NCBI RefSeq assembly: GCF_001429785.1
Contig: NZ_LMJF01000013.1
Span: forward strand, 1 to 64,000
Length of the DNA stretch: 64,000 nucleotides
DNA from: Lysobacter sp. Root916
Lineage (GTDB): Bacteria; Pseudomonadota; Gammaproteobacteria; Xanthomonadales; Xanthomonadaceae
Reading direction: 5' to 3'
The position numbers and the translations under genes are program-made. Positions 1 through 9,581 of the stretch are shown here, piece by piece. Within the stretch, counting starts at the first letter, position 1. Each line of letters opens with the position of its first letter. The notes below the pieces were generated by a model. That model was not told the origin of the DNA. It did no database searches and saw only the letters and a list, made by a program, of their open reading frames with translations.

Positions 1-459
1 TGGACTCTGTTACGAACGTCTGCTGATGGACTAACACCACCGGCCAGACGCCCGCACAAGTCACCTGCGCACACTGTCAAAGATCGTTGGAACCGGCCTC
101 AGCGCCTTGTTCCGGCCTCGTCACCAAAGTGCCCGAGGGAGCCGCACATCTTACAGCAGATTTCGCGACCGTCAACACCCTGCGAAACCTTTTTTCTACC
201 GCTTCCCACCGTTCCGTTCAGGCCCTAAAGCCGTCCCGTCTGGTGGGCCGCGCATCTTACAGCAGCCTCCGAATCCGTCAACCGTTTTCGATGCCACTTT
301 CGATCCGCCCCGCCGCGCTCAATCGATGCAGCTCGGCGGGGCGCGCATTGTGCACAGCTCAAGCTGAATAGGGAAGGGGGTCAGCGAAAATAATTCGACT
401 TGACCGCCGCGCCGCGCTGCCCGATGGTCGCCGCACCCTTAGGCAACAAGGAACGCTCG
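1..459. other. Non-coding leader region with a 106-bp-offset direct repeat
   Basis: I see no convincing gene here; the short open frames lack family motifs and a good ribosome site. The stretch holds two imperfect copies of one unit: GCCGCRCATCTTACAGCAG at 141-159 and 247-265, each followed at the same distance by CCGTCAAC (169-176 and 275-282), so the offset is exactly 106 bp. A perfect 9-bp hairpin (arms 307-315 and 334-342) follows. It may be the tail of whatever lies left of the window or the upstream region of the DUF192 gene. Confidence 0.5.
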
Positions 460-906
460 ATGTCCAAGCTACGTCTGTTGGCCGCCTGCTGCGGCCTGGC
501 CCTGTCCGGTTGCGCCAGCGGCGCCGACCCCTGGGTGGAGCTGGCCGGGCAGCGCTATACGGTGGAAGTCGCCGACGATGACGAAGAGCGCGCCATGGGC
601 CTGATGTTCCGCGAGGAAATGGCCGACGACCGCGGCATGGTCTTCATCCACGAGCGCCAGGAACCGCAGGCCTATTGGATGAAAAACACCAAGATTCCGC
701 TGGACATCCTGTACTTCGACAGCGACCGCAAGCTGGTGTCGCAGCAGCGCGACGTGCCGCCGTGCTCGGCCGGCAACCAGTGCCCGCCCTACCCCAGCGC
801 CGCGCCGGCGCGTTACGTGCTGGAACTCAACGCCGGCCAGGCGGCCAAGCTGAAACTGCAGGACGGCGCCGTGCTGACCTTCGGGCCCGGTCTGCCCCAG
901 CCCTGA
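460..906 (+). CDS. DUF192 family lipoprotein
   Basis: A 148-residue exported protein. The start at 460 is chosen over the upstream frame opening at 400 because AAGGAACG precedes it and it begins a clean signal sequence (MSKLRLLAACCGLALSGC) with an LSGC lipobox, so the mature protein should be lipid-anchored. The rest matches DUF192: RAMGLMFRE, GMVFIHE, YWMKNTKIPLDILY, then AARYVLEL-type C-terminal strands. DUF192 proteins are small beta-barrel-like proteins of unknown biochemical role, common in the envelope of Gram-negative bacteria. The gene faces the convergent rubredoxin gene 13 bp away. Family assignment is firm; function is unknown. Confidence 0.88.
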   Translation: MSKLRLLAACCGLALSGCASGADPWVELAGQRYTVEVADDDEERAMGLMFREEMADDRGMVFIHERQEPQAYWMKNTKIPLDILYFDSDRKLVSQQRDVPPCSAGNQCPPYPSAAPARYVLELNAGQAAKLKLQDGAVLTFGPGLPQP

Positions 907-919
907 ACCGCCTGGGCGC

Positions 920-1111
920 TCAGAGCTCCATCATCTCGAAGTCGTCCTTGGTCACACCGCAGTCCGGACAGGTCCAGGTATCGGGTACGTCCGCCCAGCG
1001 GGTGCCCGGGGCGATGCCCTCTTCCGGCAGGCCCTTGGCCTCGTCGTAGATGAAGCCGCAAACGACGCACATCCAGGTGCGGAACACGGTAGCGGCGGCG
1101 ATCTCGGACAT
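920..1111 (-). CDS. Rubredoxin
   Basis: A 63-residue one-iron electron carrier. Two CxxC knuckles are visible, CVVCG near residue 15 and CPDCG near residue 48, with the usual rubredoxin context [17 protein letters not shown] and W-T-CPDCG. These four cysteines ligate a single Fe. The start at 1111 gives the usual length; the longer frame upstream would add 24 unrelated residues and overlap the thiE leader. It is divergent from thiE with 70 bp between start codons, so the two share a promoter region. The redox partner is not evident nearby; the FAD monooxygenase at the far end of the window is not an obvious one. Confidence 0.92.
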   Translation of the reverse strand: MSEIAAATVFRTWMCVVCGFIYDEAKGLPEEGIAPGTRWADVPDTWTCPDCGVTKDDFEMMEL

Positions 1112-1181
1112 ATGGGCGGATAATGGCTGTCTTGCGGGACAAGCATTGTCCCACCCCCGCCGCGCCCACGGAAGCGCCGTC

Positions 1182-1835
1182 ATGCATTCATCCTGGCCGC
1201 GCCGCGGCGTCTATGCGATCACCCCCGACGAAGCCGACGACGCGCGCCTGCTGGCGCGGGTCGGCACCGTGCTCGGTGCGGGCGCGGCCTGGCTGCAGTA
1301 CCGCAACAAGGCCGCCGACGAGGTCGCCCGCGAACGCCAGGCGCGCGCCTTGCTAGCGCTGTGCCGGCAGTACCAGGTGCCGCTGATCGTGAACGACGAC
1401 TGGCGCCTGGCCGCGCGCATCGGTGCCGACGGCGCGCATCTGGGCGAGGACGACGGCGACATCGCGGCCGCGCGCGCCGCTCTGGGCGCGGATGCGATCC
1501 TCGGCGTGTCCTGCTACGACCAGGGCGCCCTCGCCTGCGCGGCGGTCGCAGCCGGCGCAGACTACGTCGCGTTCGGCGCGTTCTTTCCGTCGCCGACCAA
1601 GCCCAACGCGCGTCGCGCGGCGCCGCAGCTGCTGCGCGACGCGGCGGATTTGAACGTGCCGCGGGTGGCCATCGGCGGCATCACCCCGGACAATGCGCCG
1701 GCGCTGGTCGCGGCCGGCGCCGACCTGCTGGCGGTGATCAGCGGCGTGTTCGACGCGCCGGATCCGGCCGCCGCGACGCGCGCGTACCGGGCCTGTTTCG
1801 ACTCCCCCGATTCCGATTCCGTTTCTCTTACCTGA
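1182..1835 (+). CDS. thiE: Thiamine phosphate synthase
   Basis: A 217-residue cytosolic TIM-barrel enzyme joining hydroxymethylpyrimidine diphosphate and thiazole phosphate to give thiamine phosphate. Visible ThiE motifs: the N-terminal GVYAITPDE strand, QYRNK around residue 35, [10 protein letters not shown] (substrate-binding Asn-Asp), [27 protein letters not shown], and the phosphate-binding C-terminal VAIGGI and [12 protein letters not shown]. The start at 1182 gives the normal family length. hemL follows after 16 bp in the same direction, a probable two-gene operon. The other thiamine gene in the window, thiC, carries a TPP riboswitch; I see none in front of thiE. Confidence 0.95.
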   Translation: MHSSWPRRGVYAITPDEADDARLLARVGTVLGAGAAWLQYRNKAADEVARERQARALLALCRQYQVPLIVNDDWRLAARIGADGAHLGEDDGDIAAARAALGADAILGVSCYDQGALACAAVAAGADYVAFGAFFPSPTKPNARRAAPQLLRDAADLNVPRVAIGGITPDNAPALVAAGADLLAVISGVFDAPDPAAATRAYRACFDSPDSDSVSLT

Positions 1836-1851
1836 AGACCCCTGCCTGCCC

Positions 1852-3135
<1,284 letters not shown>

Positions 3136-3323
3136 TACGCGCCCGCCCCGCGTTCGCGGCGGCGACATGCAAGTTCTCAGACACTCGAACTCGCCTCGAT
3201 TGTTCCGTGATACGCATCCGATTCGGGCGCAAGCGCGCCCGGATCGCCGCAGGTATGCTTGGTCTGGCTACTAGGTTGTGATTTTCGATTCCTCTCGAAT
3301 GCGAATAACCACAAGGACCAACC

Positions 3324-5492
3324 ATGAAGCCCCACCCGTACCTGCTCGTCGCGCTGCTCAGCGCGGCCTCGATCCATAGCGCGATGGCGGCCCCGCCGCC
3401 CGGAACCGACACTCAACCGCGTTTCATTCCCTACGAAGTCCTCGTCAAGTTCAAGCCCGGCGGGGAAAAGTCGGCGCTGGCCGCCGCCTCGGCCGATATC
3501 GCACTGGAGCGGCCGTCCCAGCATTTCTGGGTCGCGAAGATCCGCCGCCCGAACGCCGCACGTTCCGACAAGGATGCGGCGAAGGCCGAAACCTTGGCCC
3601 TGCTGGCCGAATTGCGCCAGCGCGACGATGTGGAATACGCGCAGCTGAACTATCTGTTCGCTTTCTCCAGCGACCCCCTGTTCGCGGAGCAATGGCACTA
3701 CCCGGCCATCTCGCTGTCAAACGCATGGGCCGCCTCGGGCAGGGGCAACGCCTCGGTGCGCATCGCCGTACTCGACACGGGCCGCTCGGATCATCCGGAT
3801 TTGAGCGGCCGCTTCATGGTCGACCAGTACAACATGATCGACGAGTACAACGCCCCAGCGCCTGGTCAGCCCGCTACGGACAATGGAAGCTGGCGCCACG
3901 GCACCCATGTGGCCGGCATCGTCGGCGCCACGGTCGACAACAACACAGGCGGCGCTGGGGTCTGTCCGGGTTGCACGCTGATGAACGCGAAGGTCGGCGA
4001 CAGCGGTACCGGCATCGTCGCTCCGGGCAACGGCCTCGACAACCCGAACACGCTGTGGATCACCAATAGCATCGACTGGGCAACCGACAAAGGCGCGCGC
4101 GTCATCAATATGAGCTTCGAGTTTCCCGGCGCCTGCACTCAGGGGTCTTTTCCAGTCCTGCGCGCGGCCATCCGGCGTGCCCGGGACAATGGCGTGACGC
4201 TGGTCGCCGCCGCGGGCAACGGGGCTGGCAACGTCGACAACGCGACGCCGGCATCCTGCCCCGACGTGATCTCGGTCGCAGCCATCGATCCCAGCAGCTC
4301 CCTCGCGCTCTACAGCAATCGCGGGTCGAACATCGGCATCACCGCTCCCGGCGGCGGCGGCTCGTTCTCGTACGATTCGCAAGGCAACGTCCTACCGACT
4401 TCGACGGTCTATGGCGGCATGCTGAGCGTGCTGGGCGTTCCGCTGTGCAACTCCGACCCCGCGAGCGCCTTCAATTCCCAGATCAAGCAACGCGGCGTCG
4501 TATCGGCCTGGACCACCTCCCCGGCTAGCGGCAATTCGCATTGCTATCGCTACCTATCGGGCACCTCGATGGCCGCGCCCCACGTATCCGGGACCGTCGG
4601 CCTGATGCTGTCGGTCAAGCCGAATCTGCGGCCCGATCAAGTCGGTCGAATCTTGCAGCAATCCGCGACCGCACTCCTGTCTTGCGGCCCCAACTGCGGC
4701 CCCGGCCTGCTCAACGTCGCGAACTCAGTGGCATTGGCGGCGACCACCAGCACCGGGCCGTGCAGCGCCGGCAATCCATCCTACCCGTTGAGCTGCAGCA
4801 TCGAAGGCCACAGCCAGTACGTCAACGGCAGCGGCACGCTGGTGGAATCGGTCTATGCGTACGGTTACCGCTGGCAGTTCGATGCAGCTGGCAATCAAAA
4901 CGGCGTGGCGAAAAAGCTCAACGCGTTCCCGCACTATAAGGACGGCCCTTGTCAGTACGCGCCGGCCGGCCAGACTTGCACGCTCGATTCGGTGACCGCG
5001 CTCGACTATCCGGGGTTCGGCTATATCGAATCGGTGACCGCCTACGGCCGCTATTGGAACTTCGACCAAAACAACAACGCCTTGGGCAACAGCGGATCGC
5101 TTTTGACCAGCGTACCTCGCTACGCCAATGGGCCTTGCGCCTACGCAGGCGGCGCGCCTTGCACCTTCGACACGCGCGACATGTTCAATCCGCCGCAATG
5201 GGGCGGACTGTACGAATCGATCACCGCTTATGGACGTTATTGGACTTACGACGCAGCCGGCTCGCTGATCGCCAGTAACACGCTGCTGAGCACTCCGCGC
5301 TATGCCAACGGTCCCTGTGCCTATCGGCCGGCGGGAACGACTTGCAAGTTCGGTAGTCGCGAGCAGCGGAGCGGCCCGAACGGCATCATCGAAACGGTGA
5401 CCGCGTACGGCCGCTACTTCGAATGGGACGGAAATGGCAACCCGACCGCGAACAACGGTGTGCCCCTGAACGATATTCCGCGCTTGCACTGA
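3324..5492 (+). CDS. Secreted subtilisin-like (S8) serine protease with C-terminal repeat domain
   Basis: A 722-residue secreted protease. A signal peptide (about 1-22, ending AMAA) precedes an inhibitor-like propeptide (about 35-112, YEVLVKFKPGG...) and an S8 catalytic domain with Asp151 (VLDTG), His192 (HGTHVAG), oxyanion Asn299 (AAAGNG) and Ser415 (LSGTSMAAPHVSG). Paired cysteines are frequent, as in secreted Lysobacter proteases. Residues 480-722 are not a P-domain, PPC or other C-terminal module I know: they carry four copies of a roughly 60-residue unit with core [AY]YGYRW or TAYGRYW followed by hydrophobic-D/N-x-x-G, then PRYANGPCAY and a TC-F/L close. The last copy is cut short at the stop codon. 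A strong SD-like AAGGACC lies upstream. It converges with the siderophore receptor across a long hairpin. Confidence 0.9.
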   Translation: MKPHPYLLVALLSAASIHSAMAAPPPGTDTQPRFIPYEVLVKFKPGGEKSALAAASADIALERPSQHFWVAKIRRPNAARSDKDAAKAETLALLAELRQRDDVEYAQLNYLFAFSSDPLFAEQWHYPAISLSNAWAASGRGNASVRIAVLDTGRSDHPDLSGRFMVDQYNMIDEYNAPAPGQPATDNGSWRHGTHVAGIVGATVDNNTGGAGVCPGCTLMNAKVGDSGTGIVAPGNGLDNPNTLWITNSIDWATDKGARVINMSFEFPGACTQGSFPVLRAAIRRARDNGVTLVAAAGNGAGNVDNATPASCPDVISVAAIDPSSSLALYSNRGSNIGITAPGGGGSFSYDSQGNVLPTSTVYGGMLSVLGVPLCNSDPASAFNSQIKQRGVVSAWTTSPASGNSHCYRYLSGTSMAAPHVSGTVGLMLSVKPNLRPDQVGRILQQSATALLSCGPNCGPGLLNVANSVALAATTSTGPCSAGNPSYPLSCSIEGHSQYVNGSGTLVESVYAYGYRWQFDAAGNQNGVAKKLNAFPHYKDGPCQYAPAGQTCTLDSVTALDYPGFGYIESVTAYGRYWNFDQNNNALGNSGSLLTSVPRYANGPCAYAGGAPCTFDTRDMFNPPQWGGLYESITAYGRYWTYDAAGSLIASNTLLSTPRYANGPCAYRPAGTTCKFGSREQRSGPNGIIETVTAYGRYFEWDGNGNPTANNGVPLNDIPRLH
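4830..5489 (+). repeat. Intragenic repeat domain of the S8 protease (four YGRYW units)
   Basis: Four imperfect protein-level repeats in the protease C-terminus: VYAYGYRWQFD (residues 510-520), VTAYGRYWNFD (571-581), ITAYGRYWTYD (633-643) and VTAYGRYFEWD (692-702). Copies one to three continue to GPCQY or GPCAY and a second Cys (TC, PC), suggesting one disulphide per unit; copy four ends before that part. Spacing is 59-62 residues. Confidence 0.85.
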
Positions 5493-5564
5493 TCCGCGGC
5501 GCGCCCAGGATCGGCACGAGCGATGGCTGTCGCCATCCGAGGCGGCGCGTCGCAACCGTGTAGC

Positions 5565-5602
5565 GGCGTAAACGGCCGGCGAATTCGCCGGTCGTTTACG
5601 CC
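5565..5602. terminator. Long hairpin between convergent genes
   Basis: GGCGTAAACGGCCGGCG pairs with CGCCGGTCGTTTACGCC (16 of 17 positions) around a four-base loop, directly between the S8 protease (+) and the TonB receptor (-). It has no long T tract but its location and stability suggest a bidirectional terminator. Confidence 0.65.
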
Positions 5603-5617
5603 CACTCTCGAGCCACA

Positions 5618-7729
5618 TCAGAACACGAACGTCGCGCTCAGTCCGATGTTGCGGCGCGCGCCGAACCAGCAGTCGCCGCGGCCCATGCAGATGCTGAAGT
5701 AGCGCTTGTCGGTCAGGTTGTTGACGTTGAGCGCCCAGCGCCAGACGCCGGTGTCGTAGGACAGCATCGCATCGGCCAGGGTCACCGCCGGCGTGGTCGG
5801 CGCGGGCAGGCTGTCGAAGGCGCTCATGTAGCGCAGGCCCAGGCCGGCGGCGTAGCCTTCGCGGCCGCCGATGCGGAAGCGCTGCTTGCCCCAGACCGCG
5901 GCCTGGTGGCGCGGCGTGGCTTCGAGCTGCCTGTCGTTCTCCAGGTAGTTGTAGTGCGCGGTGATGTCGAACGTTTCGGTCAGCCGGCCGCCGACTTCCA
6001 GCTCCACGCCGCTGACCTTGGTCTTGCCCGCCTGGATGTTGGTGTTGGGGTTGCGCGGATCGGGGACCAGGCGATTTTCCTCGCGCAGCTCGTAGGCGGC
6101 GGCGCTAAAGCTCAGATCGCGCCCGGCCGGTTCGAACTTCAGGCCGGCTTCGACCTGCTCGCCCTTTTGCGGCGTGTAACGCGCGCCGGTGATGGCGTTG
6201 GTGCCGGCCAAGGGAGTGAAGGATTCGCTGTAGCTCAGGTACGGCGACCAGCCGGCCCAATCGTGGAACATCAGGCCCAGGCGCTTGGTGATGGCGCTGG
6301 TGTCTTCGTCGGCGGCGCCGGCCAGCCCGTTGTTGACCCGGTCGTGGCGCACACCGGCGACCACGATCCAATGCTCGCCGAACTTCATCTGGTCCTGCAG
6401 GTACAGGCCGACCTGACGTTGGCGGGTCTTGACCGGTGCGCCCAACGCCGGCGGCGTATAGGGCGTGTACACCGGATCGAAGATGTCTACCGGCGGCACG
6501 TTGCTGTCGAACAACTGGGCCTCGTCCTGCTTGAAGCGCACCGCGTCCAGCCCCAGCAGCATCTGGTGATCGATCGCGCCGGTCCTGAAGCGGCCCTCGA
6601 CGTGCTGGTCGATGTTCTGCATCCGTACCTGGGTCTTGGCGAACCAGCCTTCGCGCGGCAAGAGCCGCTGCTGCGCGTCGAGGAAGGGATCGGTGGGATC
6701 GAGGAAGGGATTGCCGTAGACGCTGGCGTAATCGACCTTGTTGCGCGTGGCGCGGAAGGATTGGCGGACCGTCCAGTTCTCGTTGAAGCGATGCTCGAAC
6801 GACCAGCCGGCGGTGCTGCGGTCGGTGTCGTAGTGATCGCCGGGATTGCCGATGTAGCGATGCGCTGGCACGCGTCCGTTCGGGTTGGGCGCCAGCAGGC
6901 CGCTCCAGCCGAAGAACTGCGAAGTGGAACCGGTGCGATCGCGCTGCCAACGCAGTTGCACGGTCAGGGAGGTGTCCTCGTTGGGCTTCCAGGTCAGCGA
7001 GGGCGCGAACAGGCGGCGGTCGTCGTCGACATTGTCGACCTGGGTGGCGCTGTCTCGGTACACGCCGACCAGACGATACAACCAGGTGCCGTCGTCGCTG
7101 AGCGGGCCGGTGAAATCGGCGTTGAGCTGGCGGCGATCGAAACTGCCGATCTGCACGCCGATCTCGCGCCGGGTCTGCGCTTGCGGGCGCTTGCTGACCA
7201 GGTTGACGATACCGGCGGTGCTGCCCTGCCCGAACAGCATCGAGGCCGGGCCGCGCAGCACTTCGATGCGTTCGAGCATGTAGGGATCGGTGCGCGCGCT
7301 GCTGGTGTAGTAGTTGAACGCGTTGCGCAGGCCGTCGAGGTATTCGCTGGGCGAACTGCCGCGGATCAGGGTCCAGTCGCCGCGCGAATCCAGGCCGTAG
7401 GCTTCCGAACGCACGCCGGCGGCGTAGTTGAGCGCGTCCTGCACGCTCTGCGCGCCCTGGTCGGTCATGCGTTGCCCGGTCACCACCGTGATCGCCTGCG
7501 GCGTTTCCGAGATCGGGGTGTCGGTCTTGGTCGCGCTGCGGGCGCTGTCGGCCTGGTAGCCCTCCACCGCCGCGCCCTCGACGACCACATGGTCCAGCGT
7601 GGTGGCCCGATCCGCCGCCGCGTCACCGTCGTCGGGGCTGGAAGAGGTCTGGGCCAGCGCGACGGGCGCGGTCAGGGCGAGCATTAGCGCCACGGCCAAG
7701 GGAGCCGGGGTGATACGAGAGCGGGGCAT
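5618..7729 (-). CDS. TonB-dependent siderophore receptor
   Basis: A 703-residue outer-membrane receptor. Signal peptide about 1-26 (ending ALAQ), then a TonB-box-like DHVVVEG, the plug domain (about 65-170: TDTPISETPQAITVVTGQRM, ALNYAAGV, RGSSPSEYLDGLR, IEVLRGPASMLFGQG, GIVNLVSKRP) and a 22-strand type barrel ending in the usual terminal aromatic (SATFVF). The plug signature GxGSTAGIVN and the barrel motifs ...YSESFTP and GVELEVGG place it with FhuA/FpvA-type ferric-siderophore receptors. A near-ideal Fur box lies 22 bp upstream, so iron repression is likely. The exact siderophore cannot be read from sequence, and no biosynthesis genes are adjacent. Confidence 0.93.
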   Translation of the reverse strand: MPRSRITPAPLAVALMLALTAPVALAQTSSSPDDGDAAADRATTLDHVVVEGAAVEGYQADSARSATKTDTPISETPQAITVVTGQRMTDQGAQSVQDALNYAAGVRSEAYGLDSRGDWTLIRGSSPSEYLDGLRNAFNYYTSSARTDPYMLERIEVLRGPASMLFGQGSTAGIVNLVSKRPQAQTRREIGVQIGSFDRRQLNADFTGPLSDDGTWLYRLVGVYRDSATQVDNVDDDRRLFAPSLTWKPNEDTSLTVQLRWQRDRTGSTSQFFGWSGLLAPNPNGRVPAHRYIGNPGDHYDTDRSTAGWSFEHRFNENWTVRQSFRATRNKVDYASVYGNPFLDPTDPFLDAQQRLLPREGWFAKTQVRMQNIDQHVEGRFRTGAIDHQMLLGLDAVRFKQDEAQLFDSNVPPVDIFDPVYTPYTPPALGAPVKTRQRQVGLYLQDQMKFGEHWIVVAGVRHDRVNNGLAGAADEDTSAITKRLGLMFHDWAGWSPYLSYSESFTPLAGTNAITGARYTPQKGEQVEAGLKFEPAGRDLSFSAAAYELREENRLVPDPRNPNTNIQAGKTKVSGVELEVGGRLTETFDITAHYNYLENDRQLEATPRHQAAVWGKQRFRIGGREGYAAGLGLRYMSAFDSLPAPTTPAVTLADAMLSYDTGVWRWALNVNNLTDKRYFSICMGRGDCWFGARRNIGLSATFVF

Positions 7730-7750
7730 GGGTTCTCCGGCTGTTTATGC

Positions 7751-7771
7751 AAACGATAATCATTATCGTTT
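7751..7771 (-). promoter_or_regulatory. Fur box upstream of the siderophore receptor
   Basis: AACGATAATCATTATCGTT (7752-7770) is a perfect 19-bp palindrome, extended to 21 bp by A and T at the ends, closely matching the GATAATGATAATCATTATC Fur consensus. It sits just ahead of the receptor start codon at 7729, where repressor binding would block the promoter. Confidence 0.93.
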
Positions 7772-7835
7772 AGTTAAGCAGCGGATGCTAGCCCGGACAG
7801 GTACGCGACGAAGGAGGCCGGACCGTGTCGCGTCG

Positions 7836-8270
7836 TCAGGACGCGGACAGGCGTGCGGCGATGGTGTGTGCGAGCACGCGCAAGGTCGCGTGATCGGTGG
7901 GCGCGGGAACTCCGGCTGGGTACACGTCGAGCAAGCCGTCGCCATGACGGCGCGGATGCACATGCAGATGCACATGCGGCACTTCCTGCCCGCCGGCCTC
8001 GCCGTTGGACTGCCAGAGGTTGAGGCCGTCGGGCGCGCCGTCGGCGGCCAGGGCCTTGGCGATGCGCACCGCCAGCGTCATCAGGTGCGCGGCGGTGGCT
8101 TCGTCCAGCGCGTAGATATTGGGCACGTGGGCGCGCGGCACCACCAAGACGTGGCCGGGCACCGCTTGGCGCAGATCCAGGAAGGCGATGGCAATGGCGT
8201 CTTCGTGGACGATCGCGGCCGGCGCTGTGCCGGCCACGATCGCGCAGAAGACGCAGTCGCCGTCGCTCAT
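7836..8270 (-). CDS. HIT family nucleotide-binding hydrolase
   Basis: A 144-residue histidine-triad protein. CVFCAIVAG at the N-terminus has the CxxC pair typical of HinT/Fhit-like members; the active-site triad reads PHVHLHVHPR near residue 103. HIT enzymes hydrolyse nucleoside phosphoramidates or dinucleoside polyphosphates through the central His. The gene begins 16 bp after the argD stop codon on the same strand, so it is likely the last gene of the run that starts at 11535. The exact substrate cannot be assigned. Confidence 0.93.
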   Translation of the reverse strand: MSDGDCVFCAIVAGTAPAAIVHEDAIAIAFLDLRQAVPGHVLVVPRAHVPNIYALDEATAAHLMTLAVRIAKALAADGAPDGLNLWQSNGEAGGQEVPHVHLHVHPRRHGDGLLDVYPAGVPAPTDHATLRVLAHTIAARLSAS

Positions 8271-8286
8271 CGTCCGAGCTTGGCGA

Positions 8287-9513
8287 TCAGCGGCCCAGGA
8301 ACGCCGCCAGCGCGGCGCGCAGGCGCGCCAAACCTTCGCCGATGTCGGCGTCGGAGATGTTCAGCGCCGGCACGAAGCGCAGCACGTCGGGGCCGGCCTG
8401 CAGCAGGAGAAGGCCGTGGTCGACGCAGCGGTCGAGGATCTCGCCGGCCTTGCCGGCGTGCTCGGGACGCAGTTGCGCGCCCAGCATCAGGCCGCGGCCG
8501 CGCACTTCGGAGAACAACGAGTACTCCTCGTCTAGCGCCGCCAGGGCCGCGCGCAAGGCCTCGGACTGACGCAGCACATTGGCCAGCAGCGCCGGCGACG
8601 ACAGCTCGCGCAGGGCCGCGTTGGCGACCGCGGCCGCGAGCGGATTGCCGCCGAAGGTGGTGCCGTGAGCGCCGAACTGCATGCTCTGACCGGCGCGCGC
8701 GCCGACCAGCATGGCGCCGATCGGGAAGCCGCTGCCCAGCGCCTTGGCCAAGGTGACCACATCGGGCACTACCTCATAGCCGTGGCAGGCGAACAAGCGG
8801 CCCGTGCGGCCCATGCCGCATTGGATTTCGTCGAGGATCAGCAGGGCGTCGTGGCGATCGCACAGCGCGCGCAGACCGCTCAGGAACTCCGCGGTGGCCG
8901 GCGTCACGCCGCCCTCGCCTTGCACCGGCTCGACCAGCACCGCGCAGACCGCGCCGTCGGCCATCGCCGCTTCGGCGGCGGCCAGATCGTTGAAATCGCT
9001 GTAGCGGAAGCCCGGCGGCAGCGGCTCGAAGCCCTCGTGGTACTTGGGCTGGGCGGTGGCGGTGACCGCGGCCAGGGTGCGGCCGTGGAAGCTGCCGCGG
9101 AAACTCAGGATGGCGCGACGCTCGGGCTCGCGGCCCTGCGCGGTCGCCCACTTGCGCGCGAGCTTGATCGCGGCCTCGTTGGCCTCGGCGCCGGAATTGC
9201 AGAAGAACACCCGCTCGGCGAAACCCGACGCGCTCACCAGCGCCTCGGCCAGGCGCAGCGGCGGTTCGCTCACGAACACGTTGCTGGTGTGCCAGAGCTT
9301 GCCGGCCTGCTCGGTCAGCGCGGCGATCAGCGCCGGATGGGCGTGGCCTAGCGCGTTGACGGCGATGCCGGCGCCGAAATCCACGTACTCGCGACCGTCG
9401 CGGTCCCAGATACGCGCGCCCTGGCCGTGGTCGAGCACGATCCGGCGCGGACGGTAGACCGGCAGGTAGTAGCGCTCGGAAAGGGCGAACAGCGATTCGG
9501 TGGAGGCGGTCAT
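8287..9513 (-). CDS. argD: Acetylornithine aminotransferase (class III PLP)
   Basis: A 408-residue class III aminotransferase. Motifs: YYLPVYRPRRIVLDHGQGA, DFGAGIAVNALGHAHP, NSGAEANEAAIKLARK, FRGSFHGRTLAA, LVEPVQGEGGV, LILDEIQCGMGRTG, and TLAKALGSGFPIGAML with the PLP lysine. These fit ArgD/AstC, which transfer the delta-amino group between N-acetylornithine and 2-oxoglutarate. The frame stays open far upstream, but the ATG at 9513 (MTASTESLFALS) is the natural start; extension would read antisense through the neighbouring gene. ArgD is preferred over AstC because no other arginine catabolic genes are near, but the two cannot be separated by motif. Confidence 0.88.
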   Translation of the reverse strand: MTASTESLFALSERYYLPVYRPRRIVLDHGQGARIWDRDGREYVDFGAGIAVNALGHAHPALIAALTEQAGKLWHTSNVFVSEPPLRLAEALVSASGFAERVFFCNSGAEANEAAIKLARKWATAQGREPERRAILSFRGSFHGRTLAAVTATAQPKYHEGFEPLPPGFRYSDFNDLAAAEAAMADGAVCAVLVEPVQGEGGVTPATAEFLSGLRALCDRHDALLILDEIQCGMGRTGRLFACHGYEVVPDVVTLAKALGSGFPIGAMLVGARAGQSMQFGAHGTTFGGNPLAAAVANAALRELSSPALLANVLRQSEALRAALAALDEEYSLFSEVRGRGLMLGAQLRPEHAGKAGEILDRCVDHGLLLLQAGPDVLRFVPALNISDADIGEGLARLRAALAAFLGR

Positions 9514-9581
9514 CGACGCGGGATCGGTTGGGGAGAACGCATATTCTCGCCCAAGTCGGCGGCCGGCGCTGGCGCGCAGGT

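Noticed and set aside
87-371. Two overlapping short frames at the window start
   Set aside because: They cover the 106-bp direct repeat and a hairpin, lack motifs and ribosome sites.
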